Shown here one piece after another: positions 25,831 to 38,800 of a stretch of DNA of 64,000 nucleotides. A program made the translations under genes and the position numbers. The notes beneath the pieces are model-generated. The model made no database searches and had not been told where the DNA came from. It was given only the letters and a program-made list of their open reading frames with translations. Source of the stretch: Halicephalobus mephisto (taxonomy: Eukaryota > Nematoda > Chromadorea > Rhabditida > Panagrolaimidae); the NCBI GenBank assembly GCA_009193035.1, contig SWDT01000031.1:1-64000 (forward strand), in the 5' to 3' direction. The number at the start of each line of letters is the position of its first letter. Within the stretch, counting starts at the first letter, position 1.

Positions 25831-26376
25831 TAAAGAAATTTCTTTTTTTGCTCGCTTTTCCCGAAATCTTCAATTTTGTATTTCCACTTTTATTATTTTC
25901 CCGACTAAAGTTATGAGATTTTCAAGTAAATTCCCAAATGAATAAAACAAAAAATTTTTAATGAGCTTATATATTTGTGAATTTTTTTTCATTTCGAAAC
26001 AGATTTCGCTGCATTTTTTCTTTGATAATTTGTTTTAGTCTTATTTAACATTAAGAAACACATCAAACAAGTTCAGCCACACTAAATTCACGGGGATTAT
26101 CCCGAGTCTTTGTTCTTCGAGGGATAACTAAGCTCAGGATGCAAGAATGGATCCACCACCGCTCACGATGAGACTGAGGCTTTGTTCATCCATTGGTTCT
26201 TTGTCCTTAATTCTCTAAGGACGAGTTTCAAGTAATACTTCTGACGCAAGTGATAATTGATGCGGTTTTCAATCACGAACTTGGTTAAGAGGTTTTTATA
26301 AGATAACTAATCAAGTTAGCAGTGAAAAAGTACATCAAAGATCATCCATGATGGAACCAATGTCTTTCTTTTGAAT

Positions 26377-26560
26377 GTGCTAGTATAGAAACCAGAAGCT
26401 TATTAATTATCTTTATTAAAGCAATAAGACACAGATAACAATTATATATCCTCACATAATGTAACCGAGGGTCTCACTCTCGTCCTACAGAATTCCACGA
26501 TCCCTCATATTCAGACTATCTCTTCATATGCTCTCTGTCTAGTTTAATTCCTGTTCCAAT
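26377..26560 (+). mobile_element. LTR-like relic, copy B
   Basis: It begins near TGCTAGTATAGAAACC and ends near TAATTCCTGTTCCAA. It shares with copy C about 110 bp of near identity, starting GCAATAAGACACAGATAACA and continuing through GAGGGTCTCACTCTCGTCCT to CCTCATATTCAGAC. Possibly the 5' partner of copy C with a tiny remnant between them. Confidence 0.5.
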
Positions 26561-26603
26561 AGTAATCCAATAATAGATAGAATTATATTGATTAAAAACC
26601 AGC

Positions 26604-26797
26604 TGTTAGGATAGAAAACAAAAGTATAATAATAATATTTACTAGGACAATAATATGTACTAGAGCAATAAGACACAGATAACAATTATATATTTTCACA
26701 TAATGTAACCGAGGGTCTCACTCTCGTCCTACAGAATTCCACGATCCCTCATATTCAGACTCTCTTCAGATGCTCTTTTGTAGTCTCTGTCTCAACA
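26604..26797 (+). mobile_element. LTR-like relic, copy C
   Basis: This 194-bp copy has clean TGTTAGGATAG...GTCTCAACA ends, typical TG...CA LTR termini with a short inverted repeat (TGTT/AACA). It is in direct orientation 44 bp after copy B. The 5-bp flanks (CCAGC and GATTA) do not match, so no target duplication supports a simple solo LTR. Confidence 0.55.
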
Positions 26798-26799
26798 GA

Positions 26800-28240
26800 T
26801 TACTTCTGTTTTTCAATGGAGATAGATCTTAAGTAGTGGTCTTGACACGAATGGTCCTTAATTCATTCATCGGTGAACTTGATTAAGGATTCTTTTAGAA
26901 TAATTAACTAAAATAGTCAAGATAGAAGAAATCAAAAATCTTTCGTGACGAGACTGGTGTTTTTCATTTGATAATTTCTTTGTTTTTATTTTCTAGGGAC
27001 TTGTTACAAATAGTAGTCCTAATGTGACCGGTTCTCTTTCATTCTTCAACTTTGACTTCGGTTATGAATTCTTCATAGTACAACTAATTAGACTAATTAT
27101 CGGAAAACAAGTCAAAAATCTTTTGTGACGAGACTAACGTTCTTCACTAAGCCATTTTTTATTTTTATTTTTATTTTTACGAAGATGTTCAAAATAACGG
27201 TCCTGGTGCGAATAATATTTTGTTACGGTATTATTTAATAGATGTTAATCATCATTTGTGTCAGAATCAAAGTGTTTTATTTTATAGTTTCTGCGAGACG
27301 ATACTCGAAATAATAGTACTCGCGTAAATAATACTTTATCGTAACTCCGTTTATTTCATATTAAACATCATTCGTGCTAGAACCGATATTTTTAGTTTCG
27401 TAATTTTTGTCTAAATATTTTAAAATTATCTTTCATTATTTCTTTGCCATAGAAAATTCTTAATTTATTCTTCTGCAAGATTATTACTTTTTCAACATCA
27501 TTCGTGCTAGAACCGGTATTTTTAAAATTTTGTAACTTTTGTCTAAATATTTTTAAACTTTCATAATTTTTGTCTAAATATTTTTGACTTTCATTATTTT
27601 TTCGCCGTAGGAAATTCTTAATTTATTCTTCTGCAAGATTATTACTTTTTCAACACCATTCGTGCTAGGACCGATATTTTTAATTTCGTAATTTTTGTCT
27701 AAATATTTTTAAACTTTCATAATTTTTGTCTAAATATTTTTGACTTTCATTATTTCCTCACCGTAGGAAATTCTTAATTTATTCTTCTGCAAGATTATTA
27801 CTTTTTCAACATCATTCGTGCTAGGACCGGTATTTTTTAAATTTTGTAATTTTTGTCTAAATATTTTAAATTTCGTAACTTTTGTCTAAATATTTTTAAA
27901 CTTTCATTATTTCCTCGCCGTAGGAAATTCTTAATTTATTCTTCTGCAAGATTATTACTTTTTCAACATCATTCGTGCTAGGACCGATATTTTTAATTTC
28001 GTAATTTTTGTCTAAATATTTTTAAACTTTCATAATTTTTGCCTAAATATTTTTGACTTTCATTATTTCCTCACCGTAGGAAATTCTTAATTTATTCTTC
28101 TGCAAGATTATTACTTTTTCAACATCATTCGTGCTAGGACCGGTATTTTTTAAATTTCATAATTTTTGTCTAAATATTTTTAAACTTTCATTATTTCCTC
28201 GCCGTAGGAAATTCTTAATTTATTCTTCTGCAAGATCTAT
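26800..28240. repeat. Foldback motif region and ~157-bp tandem array
   Basis: From about 26840 the blocks are decayed, with GACGAGAC or GGTCCTGGTGCGAATAAT cores. From about 27370 a regular array begins: ATTCGTGCTAGRACCGRTAT at about 27370, 27500, 27659, 27813, 27971 and 28127, roughly 157 bp apart. Each unit also has TTTTTGTCTAAATATTTTTRA and GTAGGAAATTCTTAATTTAT. The remaining stretch to the GPCR start has no recognised feature. Confidence 0.7.
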
Positions 28241-28635
28241 TGGCCTTTTAAGCTTGTTAAAATGCTGTTCGAAAGTTAAAAAAACTCTAAATTTGACGTT
28301 GAAGAAATGACAAAATTGACATAAAAATTAACTTTTTTAAATTTCTGCAATAATAAATTTAAAAAATACTATTTTTTACGTGACTAATTATGTTCGAATT
28401 TTTTTTATTTTTTTGATTTATTTCGAAAACTGCCCGAGGCACCTGTTTCTAGGCCAGCCCCTTTTTTTCTAAGTTTTTATGCAAAAAAAAATTTTTCAGA
28501 TATATTTGCTGAATTTTCATCAAAAATGCCACTGAAATTTTTTTGACCAAAATCGAGGTATCTACAGTACTCCAAAAATAATATTTTTTTATTTTTTCCA
28601 TGAAAAAATTGAGCGAAATATTTAATTTTTAAAAA

Positions 28636-31600
28636 ATGGAAGGATCTGATTCCTTCGGGATTCTGAATTTTTCCTCACCTTGTAACAACATCACTCTTGC
28701 CTATGGCATTTGTTACAACATGCCTGTATGTGGATACTGTTACGATATGGGTCTGACTAAAACCATCAGTAAACCTTACGAGTTGTTCAATTTGGTGAGT
28801 TTTGTTTTTTAAATAAAAAAAATAAATTATTTTAAAAAAATTTCAAATTTGCTTTTTTAAATAAAAAAATTAATTATTTTAAAAAAATAAAAATTTGTTT
28901 TTTAAATAAAGAAAATAAATTATTTTTAAAAAAATTTCAAATTTGCTTTTTTAAATAAAGAAAATAAATTATTTTAAAAAAATAAAAATTTGTTTTTTAA
29001 ATAAATAAAAAAATAAATTATTTTTAAAAAAATTTCAAATTTGCTTTTTTAAATAAAGAAAATTAATTATTTTAAAAGAAGTTAAAATCTTTTTTTTAAA
29101 TAAAAAATTAATTATTTTAAAAAAAATAAAAATTCTTTTTTAAATAAAAAATAAATTATTTTTAAAAAAATTAAAATTTGTTTTTTTAATATGCTTAGTT
29201 TTTACAAAGTTAATTCTGGTTACGGTATTTGATTGATTTTTAAAAAGTAACAGAAAAGTTAAAAAATTAAATTTTTTATGTAAATTTCAAAAATTTTAAA
29301 ATTTATATTTTTATATTTTTTTTTTTACTTTTTTACAAAAGTAATTCTGGTTACGGTATTTGATTGATTTTTAAAAAGTAACAGAAAAGTTAAAAAATTT
29401 CATTTTTTATGTAAATTTTAAAATTTATATTTTTATATATTTTTTACAAAGGTAATTCTGGTTACGGTATTTGATTGATTTTTAAAAAGTAACAGAAAAG
29501 TTAAAAAATGTTTTACATTAATATCAAAGAACTTTTGGAATTGTCTTCTGGCGTCTGGGTTCTATTTTCGGATTTTTTTCGTTTTCTGTACTTTCCGAAG
29601 ATCTGGCTAATTTTACAGTCTTCAGGTGTAAAATTTTCAGCTGATTACTGTTAATCAAAAATTTTAAAATAGGAATCAAACGTCAGAATTTAATTTCTCA
29701 TTTGTCCCGGATTAGTTTTAGAGTAGTTTCGAATTTCAAAGGTCATGTTCCAAAAATCAAAGATTTTCGATATTTATTTTAAAATTTTAAAAAAATTTAA
29801 ATTAAAAAAAAATTTTAAAATTCTAAAATTACAAAATTTTAAAATTTTAAAATTTAAAAACTACAAAATTTTTAAATTTTAAGAAAATTTAAAAACTGCA
29901 AATAAATTATTTTTAAAAAATGTTAAATTTAAAAAAAAATCAGTTTTGTTTTATTAAAATTAGAAATTAGGATCCGAAGTTGAAGTTTTGACTTTTCGTG
30001 TTAAGAAACATTTGTAAATTTTTTTCTATTTAAAAATTTGTTTCATCTAGATTGATAGTTGAAAATTAACTAGATTTTTCTAATTCAAACATAACTCATA
30101 AATGCTATCTTAACACGAAAAATTCAAAGTTAAACTTCGAATTTTGACCTTCAACTTTGATAATATAAAAGATCGATTTTTCGCGTTAAGACAATTTCTA
30201 AGTCAAGTCCGGATTAACGAAAGTACAGTAAGATAAAGTACAGTTTTTTGAAATAAAAAAATCCACAGTTTTTTAACACAAAAAATTCCAAATTTAATAT
30301 TTAACTTTAACTTTCAACTATGATAATATAAAAGATCGATTTTTCGCGTTAAGACACAATTTCTAAGTCAAGTCCGGATTAACGAAAGTACAGTTTTTTG
30401 AAATAAAAAAATTCACAGTTTTTTAACACAAAAAATTTCAAATTTAATATTTAACTTTGACCTTCAACTTTGGTAATCCAAAGCACAGAATACTGTAGAA
30501 GTTGATTTGAAATCAGTAATTTCCGAAAGTTCCTAGAATCATCTGAAATTCCAAATTTTAGAAGATTCTAGTATTGTTTGGGATACAGTGGATGTTTCTG
30601 AAATCTTCAAAAATTTAAAATTTTTTAAATAATTTTATAATAAAAATTATTTTTTTAATATAAATATCATATTGAAATTTTTGAAACAATTTTATAATAA
30701 AAATTATTTTATTCTTATATAAATATGATGTTGAAATTTTATGAAAAATTAAAAAATTTTTTAAATAATTTTATAATAAAAATTATTTTATTTTTATAAA
30801 TATCATGTTGAAATTTTTGAAACAATTTTATAATAAAAATTATTTTATTTTTATAAAAATATAATGTTGAAATTTTATGAAAAATTAAAAAATTTTTTAA
30901 ATAATTTTATTTTTGTAATTATATTTTTTGATTTTAGCTCGTTATCGGGTGTATTTTGCCGTTTATCGGGACTTGTGGTCTCGTGGGGAATTCCGTTTCT
31001 GCCTACATATACTCGAGGAAGTCGATGAAGTCCTCCATCAACGTTTATCTTTTGGTACTCGCTCTGAGTGATATTACGATTATTATTACATCATTTTTTC
31101 TTTTTTTTTGCGAAAGTATGAGAAAACGATCTGCTTTTGCCTCGAGATATTTTGCCATATTTGCTCCGTTTACTTTTCCGCTGGGGATGAGCGCTCAATC
31201 GATGAGTGTTTTTTTGACGATCGCCGCCGCCATCGACGGTTTCGTCCTCGTCATCGCTTCTGAATCTTTCAAGGAACGTTTTTGCACTCGAAAAACTGCC
31301 AAATGGGTAAGTTTCAATTATTTAATTTTTTGTATAAATTATGTCTCAAAAAAATTGCATTTCATTAAACCAAAGAAATGTCGTAATTTTCGTTTCTAAT
31401 CCTCTTTATCCAAAATGCCTCTGGAAATGAATTTTGGTTTTTTTAGTTCAAGGGACCAAGGTTGAAATTATTCAAAAATTAACAATTCTGAGGTAGAAAG
31501 AAAAAACACCGTTCGTGTCGGGACCATTACTGTTAAAGTAACTTTAGACAAAAAACAACGAAAAATAACGGAATTAAATATGTCAGTCCCGACACGAATG

Positions 31601-34372
31601 ATGTTTAATAAATGATATACTGACCGTAATAGGAAGAAAAAACACTATTCGTGTCGGGATCATTACTGTTAATGTAAATTTAAAGAAAAACAACGGAATA
31701 AAATATATCAATCCCGACACGAATTATGTTTAATAAATGATATACAGACCGTAATATAAAGAAAAAACACCGTTCGTGTCGGGACCATTGCTGTTAAAGT
31801 AACTTTAGACAAAAAATAACGAAAAACAACGGAATAAAACATTTCAGTCCCGACACGAATGATGTTTAATAAATGATATACAGACCGTAATAGAAAGGAA
31901 AAACACCGTTCGTGTCGGGACCGCTTTTTGAATCCATTTTTATTTAAAAATTAAAAAGTTGAAAATTCTTTGGTCCTGCTACGAATGATTTTTCATTGTT
32001 TTTTGATGACTAATTCGGTTAATTATTCCGTAAAACTCCTTAATCAAGTTTATCCAAAAATGCATTAGTTATCTTCCATGTCAGAACCACTCCTTGGAAT
32101 GCATTTTTTAATTTAAAAAAATTGAATAAAAAATCTTTGGTCTCACCTCAAATGATTTTTGGTGAATAATTTTGTTAATTATTTTATAAAATTTCTTAAT
32201 TAAATTTATTTAGAAAAGTATTTTTCGTGTCAGGACCACTTTTCGAAGTAAATTTTTATTTAAAAATAAAAAAATTCTTTCATTTTGAAAAATTTTTGAT
32301 TATTTTTTTGGTGATTAATTTGATTATTTATTTTATAAAATTTCTTAATCAAATTTATCTAAAAATATATCTTTCGTGTCAGGACCACTTTTTGAAGTAA
32401 ATTTTTGATTATTTTTTTGATAATTAATTATTTTATGAAATTTTTTAATCAAATTTATTCAAAAAATATATCTTTCGTGTCAGGACCACTTTTCGAGGTA
32501 AATTTTTATTTAAAAATAAAAAATTTTTGATTATTTTTTTGGTGAATAATTTTATTATTTATTTTATGAAATTTTTTAATCAAAATTATTCAAAAAATAT
32601 ATCTTTCGTGTCAGGACCACTTTTTGAAGTAAATTTTTATTTAAAAATTTAAAAAAATTAAAAAATCTTTGGTCTTATCACGTATGATTTTTGATTACTT
32701 TTTTGAATTTTAATTAACCGTTCTAAAGATTAAACAGAAAGTACAAAAATATCGTTTTTGAAGTCATTAATACGAAATTACAATGACTAAAAACACCGTA
32801 TTTGTACTTTTTACCGTACCATTTTCAGTTATTTTCAAAAAAATTTTTTTTAAAAAAACAAAGAATTTTATTTTTTTTAATTTCGAAAATTTTTGGAAAT
32901 TTCATGTTTTTAAAAAACTGAGAATTTTGTTTTTAAAAAGTTTTAAAACTTTTATATTTTTTGAAAACTGAGAATTTTGTTTTTTTTAATTTCGAAAATT
33001 TCATATTTTTTAAAAATTGAGAATTTTATTTTTAAAAAGTTTCGAAAATTTCATGTTTTTTAAAAACAAAGAATTTTATTTTTTTTAATTTCGAAAATTT
33101 CATGTTTTTAAAAAACTGAGAATTTTATTTTTAAAAAGTTCCGAAAATTTCATGTTTTTTAGGTATCAGTGATCGTCCTCTGTTGTGCAATAACTTTCAA
33201 CTTTCCTCACTGGTTCGAGGTCAAAGCTGTCCATTGCTGGAGCGTCCCTTACCAAATCTCCACTTATGACGTTTGTCCGACGGATTTGAGGTTATCCGAA
33301 ACTTATTATAAAATCTACTATGCATATCTGTATACGATATTCATGGCAGTTGGTCCGGTACTTTTGTTGATTGTATTAAATTTGGCGATATTTTTGATTA
33401 TGCAGAAAAAAAGTCAGGAAGAAAGGGCCAGGAACGAAAACGACATCGTTACGCTCGTTTTGGTCGTTTGTTTGTTCATAGCTTGTAATATTCTGGTGAG
33501 TTTTTAACTTAAAAAAATAAAATAATTAATTTTCGAAAAAATCTTCTTAGTTACTGTAATCTTAAAAAAATAAAATAATTAATTTTCGAAAAAATTTCCT
33601 TAGTTACCGTAACTTAAAAAAAAATAAAATAATTAATTTTTGAAAAAATCTTCTTAGTTACTGTAATTTAAAAAAATAAAATAATTAATTTTCGAAAAAA
33701 TTTCCTTAGTTACTGTAACTTAAAAAAATAAAATAATTAATTTTCAAAAAAATCTTCTTAGTTACTGTAACTTTAAAGAAAATTAAATAATTAATTTTCG
33801 AAAAAATCTTCTTAGTTACAATATTTATATAAAATTTCAATATATCATTAAAAATCAGGATTTTTTAAAATTTACTGAATATTTTTAAAATCTTCTAAAA
33901 CCATGAAAAAGTTAATTTTTTTAATTTTCGGTCTTGATTGGAAACTTTTATAAATTCGCGTTGAGACAACTTTTTTTATTTTTATAAAAAACTTTTTTTA
34001 ATTTTTATAAAAAACTTTTTTTAAATTTTCATAAAAAAACTTTTTTTAATTTTTATAAAAAACTTTTTTAAAATATTATTATTAATAAATTTATTCCAGC
34101 CCCTGACGGTGAATTTCCTCGAGTTGACGTTGAACATGGTCAACACTTACATGATAGACCTGTCCAACTTCATGGTGGTGATGAACAGCTCTTGTAATTT
34201 CCTCATTTACTACGCCTTCGGGAAGCAATTTCGAAAAACTTTAAAAAGAAAATTCAAACATTTTGTTAAGAAAAAAAGAACCATCAGATTTCCTGAGGAA
34301 TTGATCGCGATTGACTTCGTGACGGACAAGAATCAGGATGACGAAATGTTTGTTCGTGGACATCCACTTTAG
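28636..34372 (+). CDS. Rhodopsin-like GPCR, FMRFamide/neuropeptide-receptor type
   Basis: Four exons: 28636-28794, 30938-31306, 33163-33495 and 34100-34372, 377 aa, all introns phase 0. The extracellular N-terminus has NFS and NIT glycosylation sites and several cysteines. TM1 contains LVGNSVSAYIY (the GN motif), TM2 contains VLALSDITIII, and TM3 ends IAAAIDGFVLV. TM5 has MAVGPVLLLIVLNLAIFLI, TM6 DIVTLVLVVCLFIACNIL and TM7 LSNFMVVMNSSCNFLIYYAF then GKQFRKTL. The TM7 form NSSxNFxIY instead of NPxxY is typical of worm and insect FMRFamide/myosuppressin-type receptors. The usual DRY at the end of TM3 is DGF here, so G-protein coupling may be altered. Expected at the plasma membrane of neurons or muscle; the ligand is unknown. 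The stop is followed within five bases by an LTR-like relic. Confidence 0.85.
28795..30937 (+). repeat. Intron 1 of the GPCR with several arrays
   Basis: 28800-29180 is a TTTTTAAATAAAGAAAATAA type array. 29200-29520 has three copies with TAATTCTGGTTACGGTATTT and GATTTTTAAAAAGTAACAGA. 30170-30470 has two copies with GATCGATTTTTCGCGTTAAG and AAGTCCGGATTAACGAAAGT. 30600-30930 is a TTTATAATAAAAATTATTTT array. No exon-like frame was seen. Confidence 0.6.
31490..32680 (+). repeat. Foldback arrays in intron 2 of the GPCR
   Basis: 31490-31930 has close to four copies of about 130 bp. Each has CCGTTCGTGTCGGGACCATT and later TCAGTCCCGACACGAATGAT, an almost perfect inverted pair about 60-70 nt apart. 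32080-32680 has looser copies with TCTTTCGTGTCAGGACCACT followed by TTTTTGATTATTTTTTTGGT. Confidence 0.75.
33496..34099 (+). repeat. Intron 3 array of the GPCR
   Basis: About six copies of a 55-60 bp unit containing AAAATAATTAATTTTCGAAA and TCTTAGTTACTGTAA at 33500-33820, then AT-rich sequence to the acceptor at 34099. Confidence 0.6.
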
Positions 34373-34377
34373 GAAGT

Positions 34378-34492
34378 TGTTGAGACAGAAACCAAACTAG
34401 AAAGAGAGCACCTGAAGCGACATCCTGAATATCAGGGATCGTAGAATACTGTAGGACGAGAGCGAGACCTTCGGTTTTCTTTTGTCAGTTCA
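34378..34492 (-). mobile_element. LTR-like relic, copy D (partial)
   Basis: In the plus orientation it reads TGTTGAGACAGAAACCAAAC, then GAATATCAGGGATCGTAGAA and GTAGGACGAGAGCGAGACCT. This is the reverse complement of the 3' part of copies B and C. It begins five bases after the GPCR stop codon, so it probably supplies part of that gene's 3' UTR. The far half of the element is missing. Confidence 0.5.
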
Positions 34493-34494
34493 CT

Positions 34495-35095
34495 CAAAAA
34501 AGCGTAACTTAACACAGTAACAAATTTAAATCGTCACTATTTCGTCACAAATGCCAAATATTTATAAAAATGTGACGATTGTGTCACATTTCGCAATTGT
34601 TACCGGGCTAAAAGTTACTGTATTTTTTGTATATTGAAGCTATTTTTGGATAGTGACTAGAAAACTGTAATTTGAGTTGGAAATGGACACTATTCCAAAT
34701 ATCCACACACAAAAAAGTTTAACTTTTAATATATTAACAAATTTAAATCGTCACTATTTCGTCACAAATGCCAAATATTCATAAAATAAGTGACGATTTT
34801 GTTGTATTTTTGTTATACTTCGCAATTGTTACAGTACCAAAAGTTACTGTCTTTTGTGTATATTGAAGCTGTTTTTGGATAGTGACTAGAAAATTCTAAT
34901 TAGAGTTGGAAATGGACACTATCCCAAATATCCTCACACAAAAACTTTAACTTTTAATACAGTAACAAATTTAAATCGTCACTATCATTTTTTAATTTTC
35001 TTCACAAATGCCAAATATTTATAAAAATGTGACAATTTTGTTACATTTCACAGTTGTTACAGTACTAAAAGTTACGATTTTTTCTGTGCCTTATT
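34495..35095. repeat. ~230-bp tandem repeat, three copies
   Basis: Units start near ACAGTAACAAATTTAAATCG. They include TCACAAATGCCAAATATTYA, ATATTGAAGCTATTTTTGGA and GTTGGAAATGGACACTATYC. Within each unit GTGACGATT and AATCGTCAC are inverted. The last copy is truncated. AT-rich sequence with TTTACTGTAAAAAATTATAA repeats follows to about 35820. Confidence 0.7.
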
Positions 35096-35829
35096 GTTGA
35101 GTAAAAATTAGCGATATTTTTCTTATTTCTATCTTAACAAGGGTATTTTATGTTTTAAAAATAAAATTGCACTGTTTTGAAAATTATGAATAAAAATTTT
35201 TGACAATTTTGGAAAAGTTTAAAAATAAAATAAAAATTTTTAGATTTACTGTAGGAGGATTAAGGAAAATAAAAAGTAGTAATTTTACATTAAAATTGAA
35301 TTAATATTTTTAAATTTTAAATTTCAAAAAATCATAATTTTAAGAATCTCTAGAATTACTGTAAAAAATTATAAAAATAAAAAATGAGAATTTTACATTA
35401 AAATTTAATTAATATTTTTAAATTTTTTTATTTTTAAATTTTAAATTTCAAAAAATCATAATTTTAAGAATTTCTAGAATTACTGTAAAAAATTATAAAA
35501 ATAAAAAGTAGTAATTTTATATCAAAATTTAATTAATATTTTTCTATTTTTTTTGTTTTTAAATTTAAAATTTCAAAAATTAAAACAACTTTGAAAATTA
35601 CTGTGGATTTTCGAAATTTCAAAAATCTCTAGGTTTACTGTAAAAAAATTATAAAAAATAAAAAGTGATAATTTTACATTAAAATTGAATTAATATTTTT
35701 TTTTATTTTTAAATTTTAAAAAATACAAACTTTTTGTTGATAATACTTAAAAATTAATTTTAACAATTATTTAAGCAGTTCGCCGACAATTTTCACAAAA
35801 TAAATCCCAAATTTTTAGGATTTATAAAA

Positions 35830-38800
35830 TTAAAAAAAGAAATTTACTTCAGATATGTTTTTTCCTCTTGAAAGTTGGACTTGAGGAAGATTACTGTAGA
35901 TTTCGGCGTTGAAACCGGATTGAAGGCCGATGTCGAGGCTTCTGAGTCGGATTCTTTCGTAAAAACAGAAGAAAGCAGCTGGATGAAGATCGATGTAAAA
36001 CTTGTGGGCCACGAGTTCGGGTCTCGAGAGGAGATTCGGGAGGTCTCCAATACCGTACACACAGGATTTTTTCACAAAACTTCCGTTACAAACAAGTCCG
36101 GTTCCGAGTTCGTCTTTCGTGTCCCAGACTTGGAATCTGGAAATATAGTAAGATTTAAGTTTGAATTCTGAAGTGGACAATTCTGGAGAAAAATCAGAAA
36201 AATTTGACTTTTTCGGAGGTCCGTAAAGTTCGTTCATGATTCTGTCGTAAAATTGAATCGCGGAAAATCCTCCAGGAATCGCGAAATCTAAAAATTATTT
36301 TTTTTTAATTTTTAATTTTTAAAAATTCTAAAAATTTTAAATTTCAAATTTTTTTAAGTTTTTATAAAATTCTAAAAATTATTTTTTTTTAATTTTTAAT
36401 TTTTAAAAATCCTAAAAATTATTTTTTTTAATTTTTAAAAATTCTAAAAATTATTTTTTTTTAATTTTTAATTTTTAAAAATCCTAAAAATTATTTTTTT
36501 TTTAATTTTTAATTTTTAAAAATTCCAAAAATTTTAAATTTCAGATTTTTGAAAGTTTTTATAAAATTTTAATTTCATAAAAAGTTCGAAAAATATCGTT
36601 GCAAAATTTTTTCCGAAATTTTTTAATTTTAATTTTTTTTAATTTTTAAAAATTTTAGAAAATTTTAAAAAAGTTTAAAATAAATTTTATTTGAAAATTT
36701 TCTTAAAACAGATTTTTTTAAATTTAGAATCTGTGATTTCAGATCTTGATTCTGAATCATTAGATTTTGGAAGAATTTTGAAATTTTTACAGAATTCCAA
36801 AAAAATTTCAGAAGCTTCTTCTGGGATTCCAGTTAATCAAAAATGAACACCACTCACGTTCTGGTTGTCCTCCGAGAGTCCCCCACAAGGATTCATCAGA
36901 ACATTGAGTTTTTCGCAGATACTGTAGTAGATTGTTGACTTGTTGACTTTTGGCGATGTAGTCAGCAGATTCCCTAGAAAATGTGGCCGAGAGCGAGGAT
37001 TTCCACAAAGGCAATGGAGGTGTACCGTATACCTAAAATCAATTCAATAATTAAAACACAATCATCATAGTTCTGAGCAAGGATCAATGTCTATTAATTC
37101 TGTATTTTTTATTTTTTAAGAACATCATCCAAGTAATGGTCCTGCCACGAATAATTTTTTAAATTTTCGATGATTAGGATTACAAATTTTTACTGAAATT
37201 GACTAAACTGATTATTAAAAATTGAATTAAAAATCTTTCGTGATAGGACAAATGTCTGTTAATTCTGTATTTTCCGTTTTCTAATGGTCCTGCCTGTCGC
37301 GGAAAGCGAGAAGACTCCTAACACGAAAACCCTGGAGATGCAGAAACTCAATTTGCGCGCCAAAGAAGCGGTGGAGAAAAGTAGAAGCGACGCTACGGGA
37401 CCGGACGACGTGGCAAGGAGTTATTGTTGATTTGTACTGTTGACTACTGGAATAAAGTGACCAGTTAACCATTGTTAATTAAGGGAAGACACTAGAATCC
37501 CTTACACTGCCACGAATAATTTTTTTAAATTTTCGATGATTAGGATTACAAAGTTTTACTGAAATTGACTAATTTGGTTATTAAAAACTGAATTAAAAAT
37601 CTTTCGTGATAAGACAAATGCCTATTAATTCTGTATTTTTTATTTTTTAAGAACATCTTCCAAGTAATGGTCCCGCCACGAATGACCCTTTTCGTTTTCC
37701 TATTCTTAATTTAATTGATTTTTTTAATAAAATAAAAATAACACAATTACCGTTTCGTATCGGTATGATTCGACTTTGGTCACTTCAGCGTTGAAGGTCC
37801 CATTCAGAACTTTGAAGATCCTGACCATCTCCAGATTCGTCTTCAGAGGAAGATCCACTCCGCTCAAGTACTGGTAGTACTTCCAAGGATTTTTCTGATT
37901 CGACAAAAGTTTCAAACATGACACAACAGCATTCGTCACCCCGAATCCACAGTAAGAAACTTTCCGAGCTTCCTAAATATTTTTTTTTCCTACAGTAATC
38001 CAGTAACCTTACGTGATAAAAAATATTCGGAAAACATTTTGTTAAAGTTTGTATTTGCTTTTTGAAAACCGAATTCGAATTACTGTCGACGGCGACGCAG
38101 AAGCTATTTTGAGGTTGGTAGAAGCTGGCCAAAACATACAGTAATTGTCGGACGTCTTTGTAGACCAGCATTCCGTAAGCCAAAGGAAACTCGGCTTCTT
38201 CAGTTGTTAAAGGTTTTTTAAAAAATGGAAAAAAACGTTTCAAAGATTGACACACATCTGGACTAGTTTCGAAATATTTCCAAAATTCAGAATCATCGAG
38301 ATTCAACCTCCAGGAACTTCCAGAATCCACTGCAGCGGAGTAATTCGGATTTTTGGGATCAAAAAGTAAATCACATTTTACTTGATTTCGAAATCCCGGA
38401 AGAAAATCCAGAGATCCCCTAACTTGCTGTCTGAGGTAAAGGACGTCGAAAGGAGAATAAGGTTCCGAATCAAACTCAAAAATCGTATTAAATCTAAAAA
38501 TTAATATTAAATATAAAAAATAATATTAAATCTAAAAAAATTAAACTAAATCTAAGAAATAATACTAAATCTAAAAAATAATATTAAATCTAAAAAAAAT
38601 TAAACTAAATATAAAAAATAATATTAAATATAAAAAAATTAAACTAAATTTAAAAAATAATATTAAATCTAAAAAATCATACTAAATTTAAAAAATAATA
38701 TTAAATTTAAGAAATAATATTAAATCTAAAAAAATTAAACTAAATTTAAAAAATAATATTAAATCTAAAAAAATTACACTAAATCTAAAAAATCATACTA

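Noticed and set aside
27370..28240. CRISPR-like regular repeat
   Set aside because: Units are about 157 bp with no short unique spacers, in a eukaryotic genome. It is an ordinary tandem array.
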